DNA of 24,654 bases from Oribacterium sp. UBA3737. Lineage in GTDB: Bacteria; Bacillota_A; Clostridia; Lachnospirales; Lachnospiraceae. Below are positions 6,859 through 13,687 of the stretch, one piece after another. Position 1 is the stretch's first letter. Every line of letters starts with the position of its first letter. Under the pieces are notes generated by a model. That model saw nothing but the letters and a program-made list of their open reading frames with translations, was not told the origin of the DNA and did not search any database. The translations under genes were made by a program, and so were the position numbers. The stretch lies in NCBI GenBank assembly GCA_002371295.1, contig DFGZ01000298.1, positions 1-24,654 on the forward strand, in the 5' to 3' direction.

Positions 6859-8460
6859 AGTTTCTTTCTCAGAATCTTCTCTACCATGGTGAATCTTCTT
6901 CGCCTCGTACATTCGTTTATCCGCAGCGTGCACAAATGAATCTATATCCATTTTTCCGCCATTCCACTCAACCACGCCAATGCTCACAGAGATATTCAGA
7001 CCATCCTCACTGAACAATCCTTTCACACGATTTTCAAGTTCCAGATTCATTTCCTTCAGGACATCTTTCTCGATTTTTTTCGGTATGAGTACAGCAAACT
7101 CATCTCCTCCGAGTCTCGCTATGACGGAGCCCTGATATATCTCCTCTATGGCTCTTGCGGTTTTGTAAAGTACTTCATCACCTATGACATGTCCGTAGCG
7201 GTCATTGACCACCTTGAAGTTATCCATATCCATATAAAGAAGTGTCATGCTGGCATTCTCATTATTCTTCAGAAAATCATAGAAATATCTCCGGTTCCAA
7301 AGCTTGGTCAGAGCATCCGTATTGGCGGTTTCCAAAATCTTCTTTTCATATTCCCGCTGGAATGTCACATCCTGGAACAGACAATAATATGCCGAAATAC
7401 TGCCAAAGGTATCCCTCACCTCCTGCTCAACGATGATAAAAGACCTTTGTTTACCATCACACTCTATCCTGAACTCCTGAAACCGATAATGCCTGTCAGC
7501 GTCAACCTTCGCCTCTGAAACAGGCGTCATCTTTTCCTTTTTAAAATCACGATATGAAAACTCTCTGATGGCCTCCTCATCCATTCCGAAGAACTCCACA
7601 AAATGCTGATTAGCCCGGATCGTCTTCCAGTTCACAGAACAGATAAGCATGGGAAATGGTATATTCTCAATGAGCATAGAAAACTGAATACCCATATTTC
7701 CGAAATCAGTCACATCATGACCTATACCCACAGTACCTATGATCTTCCCGAAGGGATCAAACAGGGGTGATTTGTAGGTAGTAAACTGCTTCATACCTTC
7801 AGCTGATTTTACCGGCTCGTAGGATACATCCATCTTTCCTGTGCTAAGAACACGTTCATCTGAATCCTTGCAGGTAAACTCTCCCTTTTCAAACTCTTCT
7901 TTTGGGATATCCCATATATAATAGTGTTCTGCGCCCTCGCACTGTTCCTTGGTTTTATTGACTATCTCCGTAAATACTCTGTTCACGTTGTAATGGAAGC
8001 CGTCAACATCTTTAAGCCACATCATATCGGGCATACTGTCGATAGTTGTGTTGAAGAGGTTCCTGTACATCCATCTTCCGCACTCTCCGTCCACACGGTA
8101 AAGAAGGTTCTGAAGCCTGAAAAGCTTATACTCTGTATCTGCAGAACGAAGCCAGAAGTCAGATAGTCTTTTTTTCAGTTTCGGATCAATGTCTTCGAAA
8201 CAATCCCCTTCACAAACAAGATATGTGAAGCCTTTCCTGTCCTCCGGAACAGAAAGAAGTATATCCTCCCTATCAGAAATAACCAGAATATTTTTATCTT
8301 TTACAAATTCCGGCATATCACCGGAATCACCTATATGATATGAAACCTCAAGGTCATCAGGAATGATAATTTCCGGCAAATGTCCCTCAAGTTCCCGATC
8401 AGCAGCATGAAGATAAACCTCCAAATACATAGATTTAACGGTTTTCATACAAATCTCCAT
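6844..8460 (-). CDS. PAS-PAS-GGDEF diguanylate cyclase
   Basis: This 538-residue cytoplasmic protein should make cyclic di-GMP from two GTP. Residues 1-125 form an alpha/beta region (KNILVISDREDILL, FTYLVCEGDCF) resembling a degenerate receiver. Two PAS folds follow (about 136-253 and 262-372), the first ending in IGTVGIGHDVTDF and the second in YYCLFQDVT. The GGDEF domain (about 385-528) has DALTKLWNRRYF, LYMDMDNFKVVNDRYGH and an intact RLGGDEFAVL with GGDEF at 451-455. The inhibitory RxxD site expected five residues before GGDEF is absent (YQGS there). There are no membrane segments. The ATG at 8460 has GGAGG 7 nt upstream. A leader of about 184 nt with two competing hairpins precedes it, suggesting post-transcriptional control. 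Confidence 0.9.
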   Translation of the reverse strand: MEICMKTVKSMYLEVYLHAADRELEGHLPEIIIPDDLEVSYHIGDSGDMPEFVKDKNILVISDREDILLSVPEDRKGFTYLVCEGDCFEDIDPKLKKRLSDFWLRSADTEYKLFRLQNLLYRVDGECGRWMYRNLFNTTIDSMPDMMWLKDVDGFHYNVNRVFTEIVNKTKEQCEGAEHYYIWDIPKEEFEKGEFTCKDSDERVLSTGKMDVSYEPVKSAEGMKQFTTYKSPLFDPFGKIIGTVGIGHDVTDFGNMGIQFSMLIENIPFPMLICSVNWKTIRANQHFVEFFGMDEEAIREFSYRDFKKEKMTPVSEAKVDADRHYRFQEFRIECDGKQRSFIIVEQEVRDTFGSISAYYCLFQDVTFQREYEKKILETANTDALTKLWNRRYFYDFLKNNENASMTLLYMDMDNFKVVNDRYGHVIGDEVLYKTARAIEEIYQGSVIARLGGDEFAVLIPKKIEKDVLKEMNLELENRVKGLFSEDGLNISVSIGVVEWNGGKMDIDSFVHAADKRMYEAKKIHHGREDSEKETDNKS

Positions 8461-8480
8461 TCCGCTGCCTCCGCTGAGCG

Positions 8481-8510
8481 CACAAATAGTTGTGAAAAAA
8501 GATTTTTCAC
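8481..8510 (-). promoter_or_regulatory. Two mutually exclusive hairpins just upstream of the PAS-GGDEF ribosome binding site
   Basis: GTGAAAAA/TTTTTCAC (8492-8499 with 8503-8510) and CACAA/TTGTG (8481-8485 with 8490-8494) are both perfect and share bases 8492-8494, so only one can form at a time. The nearer one ends 8 nt from the GGAGG (8468-8472). Competing stems at this place are a typical layout for translational switching, but no ligand or partner is evident. Confidence 0.35.
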
Positions 8511-8640
8511 ATTAAGTCCTCTCTGAAAGCAGCCTGTATCCGCCAGACAAAAACAATACAACTTCATGGCTGTATCTGTCCACAACCATCTCTTATGGAT
8601 CAAGGTGTTAAATCAAAGCATGCACCTTACCTTAACTTTT

Positions 8641-8659
8641 CTGTCGACAGATTATATCA
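8641..8659 (-). promoter_or_regulatory. Promoter and start-site palindrome of the PAS-GGDEF gene
   Basis: On the - strand TGATATAAT (8659-8651) is a perfect extended -10 box. It is followed immediately by the perfect 10-bp palindrome CTGTCGACAG (8650-8641), which would span the transcript start, a classic repressor position. Repeat copy B abuts the promoter on its upstream side. The 8461-8799 gap contains no gene that I can support. Confidence 0.55.
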
Positions 8660-8661
8660 AT

Positions 8662-8698
8662 AATATAATGACGTGAGTGTAAAAGTATCTGCCACTCA
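8662..8698 (+). repeat. Stem-loop repeat family, copy B
   Basis: The arms TGAGTG (8674-8679) and CACTCA (8693-8698) enclose TAAAAGTATCTGC. On the - strand this copy shares about 40 nt, nearly identical, with copy C, including the flank CACTCACGTCAT followed by ATATTAT. It lies directly upstream of the PAS-GGDEF promoter and 3' of the PrsW gene. After it on +, the sequence CACACATTCGCGTG resembles the second hairpin seen after copy A. Confidence 0.62.
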
Positions 8699-8740
8699 TA
8701 TAGCGCCCACACACATTCGCGTGAAATGTGCTGTATATAA

Positions 8741-8784
8741 AGAAAGATTTATGACCGCCATCATTTAGCAGCATAAATCTTTCT
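8741..8784 (-). terminator. Terminator-like hairpin downstream of the PrsW gene
   Basis: AGAAAGATTTATG (8741-8753) pairs perfectly over 13 bp with CATAAATCTTTCT (8772-8784) around an 18-nt loop. On the - strand the stem ends in TTTCTTTATAT, making it the likely end of the PrsW transcript; the + side has only a poor U-tract. Confidence 0.65.
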
Positions 8785-8799
8785 CTATAAGTCTGCTCA

Positions 8800-9708
8800 T
8801 TAAACCGGAGCATCTTCATATGCATATTTCTTTATATTCCTGTAGGCTGTTATATTGAGAACCACCATAGCAGCAACCAGTCCGATCCCCAGAAGAATCG
8901 TGATAAAATCCGACTCCACAACTCCTGCCAGAAAACAGATGAAATCATAAAATCCATGAATCAGTATTGCAGTGATCACACCCTTTCGTCTCATTGCCGC
9001 GGCTCCCGCCTTGTCCCCTCTGTTCTCAAGGGTCTTTGACTGTCCGTAATAGTACCCCATGTATATTCCGAAGATACAGTGTCCGGGAAATGCAGCTCTC
9101 ATAAAAGCCGTATCCGCCGTGCTGTCTATGAGATACAGAAAGTTCTCAAATATCTCAAACCCTATGGCTACGGTGGTACTGTATACAACTCCGTCAAAGC
9201 GGTAGTTGAACGCCGGGTTCTTCCATGTAAATGCCTTCAGCACAGCGTATTTACATAACTCTTCTGTAGCGGCTGCCATGATAAAGGCTGCCACAAAGCA
9301 ATACACAATAGGCTGCCAGCCGAAAAGCACTGCGATTACCACTTCCAATACAGATTCAATGAGCGCGGCCACGATAGTTGAGATCAGGGCCCCTCCGAAA
9401 AACAGCTTCATCAAAAGTCCCATGGGCTCCGGCTCTATCCTGTCGATCCTGTAGATAAGAAACAGCAGTACGATTCCCGGTACACTGGAAACTATAAGAG
9501 CTATTTCCATCTCTGCCTCCGCAGTGAAATAGGATGTGATGAAAAAACCGAGTGTCAGCACCCCTATAAGAAACATCGGCATCCTCCTCACTACCAACGG
9601 AGGTTTGGGATTTTCGTATCTGCACCCGCAAAATGCACAGAAGCTTGCCCCCTTATCTACCGGCGCCCCACAGCAGCGGCACTTTGGCTGAATTCTCACA
9701 TCATTCAC
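8800..9708 (-). CDS. PrsW-family intramembrane protease with N-terminal zinc ribbon
   Basis: This is a 302-residue membrane protein. Residues 10-29 form a zinc ribbon (CxCC near 10-13 and CxxCxC at 24-29). About eight hydrophobic segments follow from residue 43 on. The PrsW/glutamic-type CAAX-like motifs are intact: EELCK (149-153), FEIFEN (184-189), the His in PGHCIFG (210) and HGFYD (251-255). PrsW in Bacillus makes the first cut in anti-sigma factor RsiW; here no anti-sigma factor is adjacent, so the target is unknown. I place the start at GTG 9708 because AAGGAGG lies 7 nt upstream; an in-frame GTG at 9729 would put that site inside the gene. It sits alone between two cyclic-di-GMP genes of the same strand, separated by terminators. 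Confidence 0.86.
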   Translation of the reverse strand: MNDVRIQPKCRCCGAPVDKGASFCAFCGCRYENPKPPLVVRRMPMFLIGVLTLGFFITSYFTAEAEMEIALIVSSVPGIVLLFLIYRIDRIEPEPMGLLMKLFFGGALISTIVAALIESVLEVVIAVLFGWQPIVYCFVAAFIMAAATEELCKYAVLKAFTWKNPAFNYRFDGVVYSTTVAIGFEIFENFLYLIDSTADTAFMRAAFPGHCIFGIYMGYYYGQSKTLENRGDKAGAAAMRRKGVITAILIHGFYDFICFLAGVVESDFITILLGIGLVAAMVVLNITAYRNIKKYAYEDAPV

Positions 9709-9840
9709 GTCATTTCCTCCTTCTTTCACTAACCTGAAGCCTACATAAAAGCCGATATCGTAACAGACTCTCAGGCCAATGCTTATCTTTGAAATTTCTC
9801 CGGCGTACCTATGGGAAATTAAGACCAGCGGGCACCGCCA

Positions 9841-9874
9841 GAAAAGACGGTGGGCAAATATCTTGACCCACCGT
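9841..9874 (-). terminator. Intrinsic terminator of the EAL/GGDEF gene
   Basis: On the - strand ACGGTGGG/CCCACCGT forms a perfect 8-bp stem (9867-9874 with 9847-9854), preceded by AA and followed by CTTTTC. It begins immediately after the stop codon. The remaining bases up to the PrsW ribosome binding site show no gene. Confidence 0.85.
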
Positions 9875-9875
9875 T

Positions 9876-12800
9876 TTAACTGATACTCTTCAGATACTTC
9901 TTGTTCTCATACATATTTGTATCCGCCCGTTCAAAGACTGCCGCCATATTCTTGTCGCCATCAAATCTGGAAAAACCGGCAGCCACTATAACTCCGCCTG
10001 TTTTCCGGTTTTCTTCATTCTTTTCCTGAATCTGCTTCATCAGCTCTTCGATATCCTCATAGCTCCTTCCCTGGGCGATGACCACGAATTCGTCACCTCC
10101 GATCCTGAAAACCGGACAATGGGCAAATATCTCACATATCTCGGCGCAACCTTTCTTTATGTACTCATCCCCCACCTTATGCCCGAAGGTGTCGTTGATG
10201 TGCTTAAGTCCGTTGAGATCGAATACCGCCACAGCAAACTCCCTGATAGTATGGTTCTCTATATGTCTGTTGATTTCATCCTCAACATCTATATAGGCAT
10301 GCTTACTCTTAACACCGGTCAAGGCATCCTTGTTGGCTTCGTTACGTGCCGCTGTAAGGTTAGATGCGTACTCCAGTTCTCTCTTCATCTGATCGTTGAC
10401 ATCCACGATACCTACGACCATCTGTTCAATACCGTCTTCTGTAATAATAGCGGCCTTTATGGTCACATACACTATCTCATTACGCACCAGTCCACGGAGA
10501 TTTATGGAATAGATTCCGTTCTTTTTTATGCAATCAATAACATTTTTCTTTGTAAAGGACTGCAGGAACATCTCCCTGTCTTCCTCATATATGTTGATAA
10601 TGCCCTTATTTCTGAACTTATCGAAAAAATCCATCCCTCTTTCTTCGATAAGTTCAGCAGCATCGTAATTGTTGGAGGTAAACTGGGCATATTCATCAGT
10701 GATTATATCAACCGTATAGATCACAACGATATCACCGGAGAGGGCATTGACTCTGGCATATACCTTACGCTCCTGCTGAGCTCTTTCGAATTCAGCCTGC
10801 TGCCTCTTTTGTGAATCAATGTTGCTGACACCAAGAAGAATTCCGTTACCCTTTGTATTGGCACGAACAGCCTTCAGACTAACGTAGGTCGGTTCCCCGT
10901 TTATCATGATTCTGTAGGTAATGTTATAGCTTCCGAGTTCTTTAATGGCCTTTACAACATTCTCCTTTGTAAAAGACCTTACAAACATATCTACATCATG
11001 AGGGTGAAGGACATATCTTGAATTTTTTCTAGATTCCTCAAAGAAGTTATCTCCCTTATTCTCGATAAGCAGATTTACACCGGCATTTCCGGGACCGTAT
11101 TCTATGTATTTTTCAGTATCCAGGTCCACATAGTAGAAATAGATGTAATCGGTAGAAAGCTCCTGAATAACACTTGCAAAGGTAAGTCCGTACTCGTCAT
11201 TTGCTTCAGAGATGCCCAGAACAGCAACTACATAAGCCGCCACTCCGGTCACTGGATTTGTAGCTATACGTCTGATAAAGAGATGAACCGTACGTCCGTC
11301 ATCCAGGGATTCATCAAGGAAAACATGCTTTCCGTCTGCATCACAACTCGTCAGGGCATCGAGAAAAAGCTCATTCTGACGATTGACAACAGTTTCTGAT
11401 CCATTGGACATCCTGATTCCACCGTTTAACTTTGGAAAGGTATCCCTGAACAGTTTACGGAAGGACTGATTAGAGCGCACCATCCAGAGGGACTTGCCAT
11501 CCCTCTCCACTATATTTATAGGCATGGTATTGAAGTAACTCTTCGCGACCTCCTCATCTGCAACAAAAGTTGTACCCAGATCATAAAGATTAACCCTTCC
11601 TATGGTCGCATAATAAGGCGCCTCATCCGGATTCTCAAATCCGATCTGAATACCCTTTCTGTATCTTTCAAAAATCCCTTCCATAGACACCGGTTTACAA
11701 AAATAATATCCCTGAAGCTTGGTACATCCTATCTCTTTCAGGAACTCCACCTGTTCCTCAGTCTCCACGCCCTCAACAACTGTCTCTATACCAAGGGAAA
11801 CAGCCATCTTTACGAGTTCCGAAAGTATGATCCTGCTCTCGTTGCCATCATAAAAATGGCGCATATACTGCATATCAAATTTAACAGTGTCAAAATGTAT
11901 CTTCTGAAGGATGTCCGGAGATGAATAACCGCTTCCGTAATCATCCATCCAGACCTTGAAACCCAGCGCCCCAAATCTTTCAATCTGCTCTTTTACATAA
12001 TCAACATCGTCGGCCAACAGACTTTCCGTCATTTCAATAGTTATCTTATCTCTGCCGATTCCCGACTCATCTACAAGCTTTCTGACCTCTTCCACTATAT
12101 CACAGGATAAAAAATCGGCTCTTGACAGATTCACAGACTGTGGAATCGCGAAAAAACCAGCCGATTCCTGCTTCTTCAGCTTATCGATGACCTTCGCTAT
12201 AACATGGAGATCCAGCTTGTAAACAAGCTTGGCGTCCTCAAGTACCGGAACAAAATCTCCGGGCATAAGCGTGATTTCCTTCTCCGAATCAATCCATCGT
12301 GCCAGGGCTTCCTCATCACTTACACGCCCGTTTGCAGCTCTGACTATAGGCTGATAATATACCTTGATCCAGTCATCGGCTATGGCCTTGTCCAGATTTT
12401 CGATAACATACTGACGCTTCTCCTCTTTTTCCAGCATCTCATAGGTGAAATAGGCAAATCCGGATACATAGTTGCTTCTTATACTGTCACAGGCCATCTT
12501 GGCTCTGTCACAGGCGATGCTTGGCTCCACAACATCTTCCCGGTTAACATATATACCTATTCTTACAGGAAGATTGACGCCTTCATTGACAGTCTTTAAA
12601 TCATCAAGAGCTTCGTTCAGTCTTTCTTCCAGATCATCCCTACAGGTATAGATCGCAAAATGGTCGCCACCGAATCTTCCGCAGTTTTCCGTACTGAAAT
12701 GCTTTTTAAGCACATCCGCCACCCCGCGGATCAGCTTATCTCCCTCTGTAAATCCGTACTTCTGATTGAACAGCTTCATGCCGGTCATATCCAGATACAG

Positions 12801-13367
12801 CATGACAGGCTGCCTGCCCTCTTCAATAAGCACATCCTTTCCTCGTGTGGAAAGTTCAAAAAAGTAGGTCATACTGGGGAGTCCCGTCAGATAATCATAC
12901 TTCATTTCATATCTTCTGGCCTGCTCCCTGACATACTCGCCAAGGACACCATTCATATCTGACTCAAAGCCATTTCCATCATCAGAATAAGGACCCTCAT
13001 CCATATATCTTACAACGGCGACTCTGGTTCCGTTATCCTTATATTCATGCTCACCTTTTGCCCTGAATATCCTGTATTCGCCATTTACCTTTGATCTGTA
13101 CACCACATCATAGGTATCAAGATCTGTGGCAAACCTGTAGGCGGCCTCTGAAATTCTGGCCACATCATCCGGATGTGCATCACGATACATATCATTATCC
13201 ATGAGATCGTATGCAGCTTCCTTTGATCCAAGGTCAAAAATCTCCCGCATACCCTTTGATAAGGCAACAGTAACCACACGCCTGTCAATAAACTGATAGA
13301 CTGCCATGGGAATACTGCTTTCCTCTATTAATCTCTGTTCAACATCACTGTACCTGTATTTTTCCAT
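9876..13367 (-). CDS. Multidomain cyclic-di-GMP protein: PAS-GGDHF-EAL-PAS-PAS-PAS-GGDEF
   Basis: This is a 1163-residue cytoplasmic protein. An N-terminal PAS-like fold (about 12-125) precedes a degenerate cyclase domain whose signature is GGDHF (233-237), probably regulatory. The phosphodiesterase domain (about 325-570) keeps the metal and catalytic set: EAL at 353-355 in EEALARW, Asn413 in SVNLSR, ITIEMTES, WMDDYGSGYSS, VKFD, VVEGVET and LQGYYFCKP. A PAS-like region (about 600-720) and two clearly duplicated PAS units (about 735-850 and 875-990; FVRSFTKENVVKAIKE against FLQSFTKKNVIDCIKK) follow. The C-terminal cyclase domain has RIGGDEFVVI (GGDEF 1090-1094) without an RxxD I-site. It therefore appears able both to make and to break the messenger. 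There is no Shine-Dalgarno; the ATG follows a TGATAAAAT box by 6 nt, so it looks leaderless. Confidence 0.92.
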   Translation of the reverse strand: MEKYRYSDVEQRLIEESSIPMAVYQFIDRRVVTVALSKGMREIFDLGSKEAAYDLMDNDMYRDAHPDDVARISEAAYRFATDLDTYDVVYRSKVNGEYRIFRAKGEHEYKDNGTRVAVVRYMDEGPYSDDGNGFESDMNGVLGEYVREQARRYEMKYDYLTGLPSMTYFFELSTRGKDVLIEEGRQPVMLYLDMTGMKLFNQKYGFTEGDKLIRGVADVLKKHFSTENCGRFGGDHFAIYTCRDDLEERLNEALDDLKTVNEGVNLPVRIGIYVNREDVVEPSIACDRAKMACDSIRSNYVSGFAYFTYEMLEKEEKRQYVIENLDKAIADDWIKVYYQPIVRAANGRVSDEEALARWIDSEKEITLMPGDFVPVLEDAKLVYKLDLHVIAKVIDKLKKQESAGFFAIPQSVNLSRADFLSCDIVEEVRKLVDESGIGRDKITIEMTESLLADDVDYVKEQIERFGALGFKVWMDDYGSGYSSPDILQKIHFDTVKFDMQYMRHFYDGNESRIILSELVKMAVSLGIETVVEGVETEEQVEFLKEIGCTKLQGYYFCKPVSMEGIFERYRKGIQIGFENPDEAPYYATIGRVNLYDLGTTFVADEEVAKSYFNTMPINIVERDGKSLWMVRSNQSFRKLFRDTFPKLNGGIRMSNGSETVVNRQNELFLDALTSCDADGKHVFLDESLDDGRTVHLFIRRIATNPVTGVAAYVVAVLGISEANDEYGLTFASVIQELSTDYIYFYYVDLDTEKYIEYGPGNAGVNLLIENKGDNFFEESRKNSRYVLHPHDVDMFVRSFTKENVVKAIKELGSYNITYRIMINGEPTYVSLKAVRANTKGNGILLGVSNIDSQKRQQAEFERAQQERKVYARVNALSGDIVVIYTVDIITDEYAQFTSNNYDAAELIEERGMDFFDKFRNKGIINIYEEDREMFLQSFTKKNVIDCIKKNGIYSINLRGLVRNEIVYVTIKAAIITEDGIEQMVVGIVDVNDQMKRELEYASNLTAARNEANKDALTGVKSKHAYIDVEDEINRHIENHTIREFAVAVFDLNGLKHINDTFGHKVGDEYIKKGCAEICEIFAHCPVFRIGGDEFVVIAQGRSYEDIEELMKQIQEKNEENRKTGGVIVAAGFSRFDGDKNMAAVFERADTNMYENKKYLKSIS

Positions 13368-13373
13368 GTATTT

Positions 13374-13382
13374 ATTTTATCA
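13374..13382 (-). promoter_or_regulatory. Extended -10 promoter abutting the EAL/GGDEF start
   Basis: The - strand reads TGATAAAAT, with only AAATAC between it and the ATG. TTGAAC about 19 bp upstream is a loose -35. The predicted transcript start coincides with the start codon, and no ribosome binding site is visible. Confidence 0.5.
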
Positions 13383-13445
13383 AAAAGAATGGGCATTGGT
13401 TCAAAAAACTTTAGTGTTATTTTATTTTTCCTTTAGCTTAACAGC

Positions 13446-13454
13446 TGTTATAAT
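13446..13454 (+). promoter_or_regulatory. Extended -10 promoter reading toward the aminotransferase
   Basis: TG-T-TATAAT on the + strand is a perfect extended -10 box. It would start transcription near 13461, 20 nt before the small ORF at 13481 and about 225 nt before the aminotransferase. Confidence 0.45.
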
Positions 13455-13480
13455 TTAGTATTTCGGCAAAAAAGGAAGAA

Positions 13481-13558
13481 ATGTTAATTCTTTTTATAGT
13501 CTTTTATCCGTTCCCTCCGACAAAAGAGAGTAATAACTGCCATAATAAAAAAGCCTAA
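13481..13558 (+). CDS. Small hydrophobic peptide ORF, 25 residues
   Basis: A 25-codon ORF begins MLILFIVFYPF and ends in a polar, basic tail (NNCHNKKA). AAGGAAG lies 2-5 nt before the ATG, and a perfect extended -10 box is about 27 nt upstream. A short hydrophobic start with a charged tail resembles type I toxin peptides or leader peptides, but length alone makes chance likely. If real, it could be a leader peptide for the aminotransferase or an independent membrane peptide. Confidence 0.25.
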   Translation: MLILFIVFYPFPPTKESNNCHNKKA

Positions 13559-13608
13559 GCGGGACGCCCTGTTTCACTTTCATATCTCTTTTGTTTCATA
13601 TTCCCCGG

Positions 13609-13617
13609 TGTTATAAT
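13609..13617 (+). promoter_or_regulatory. Extended -10 promoter of the aminotransferase
   Basis: TG-T-TATAAT is again perfect. The start would fall near 13624, so the message would begin with the stem-loop of repeat copy C. Confidence 0.55.
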
Positions 13618-13620
13618 TCT

Positions 13621-13666
13621 ATGATGTGAGTGGCAAATTCTTTTGACACTCACGTCATCATATTAT
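13621..13666 (-). repeat. Stem-loop repeat family, copy C, at the 5' end of the aminotransferase leader
   Basis: The arms 13621-13632 (ATGATGTGAGTG) and 13647-13658 (CACTCACGTCAT) pair over 12 bp with one G-U. Read on the - strand, the 14-nt loop is TCAAAAGAATTTGC, matching copies A and B. In the + message the CTCAC of the 3' arm could instead pair with GTGAG of the ribosome binding site at 13675-13680, an alternative fold that would hide the start. The rest of 13368-13687 holds two promoters and one small ORF. Confidence 0.62.
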
Positions 13667-13687
13667 GCTTGAAAGTGAGGTTCTATC

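Noticed and set aside
8567..8677. 36-codon + strand frame starting MAVSVHNHLL between the PAS-GGDEF and PrsW genes
   Set aside because: No ribosome binding site, and it runs through the promoter and repeat copy B, so it is probably chance.
10119..10814. 231-codon frame on the + strand within the EAL/GGDEF gene
   Set aside because: It is antisense to the conserved GGDEF and PAS coding region, and its composition follows from the opposite strand.
2317..13666. The three stem-loops as a CRISPR array or phage attachment sites
   Set aside because: They are kilobases apart, in different orientations, without spacers, integrase or duplicated gene ends.
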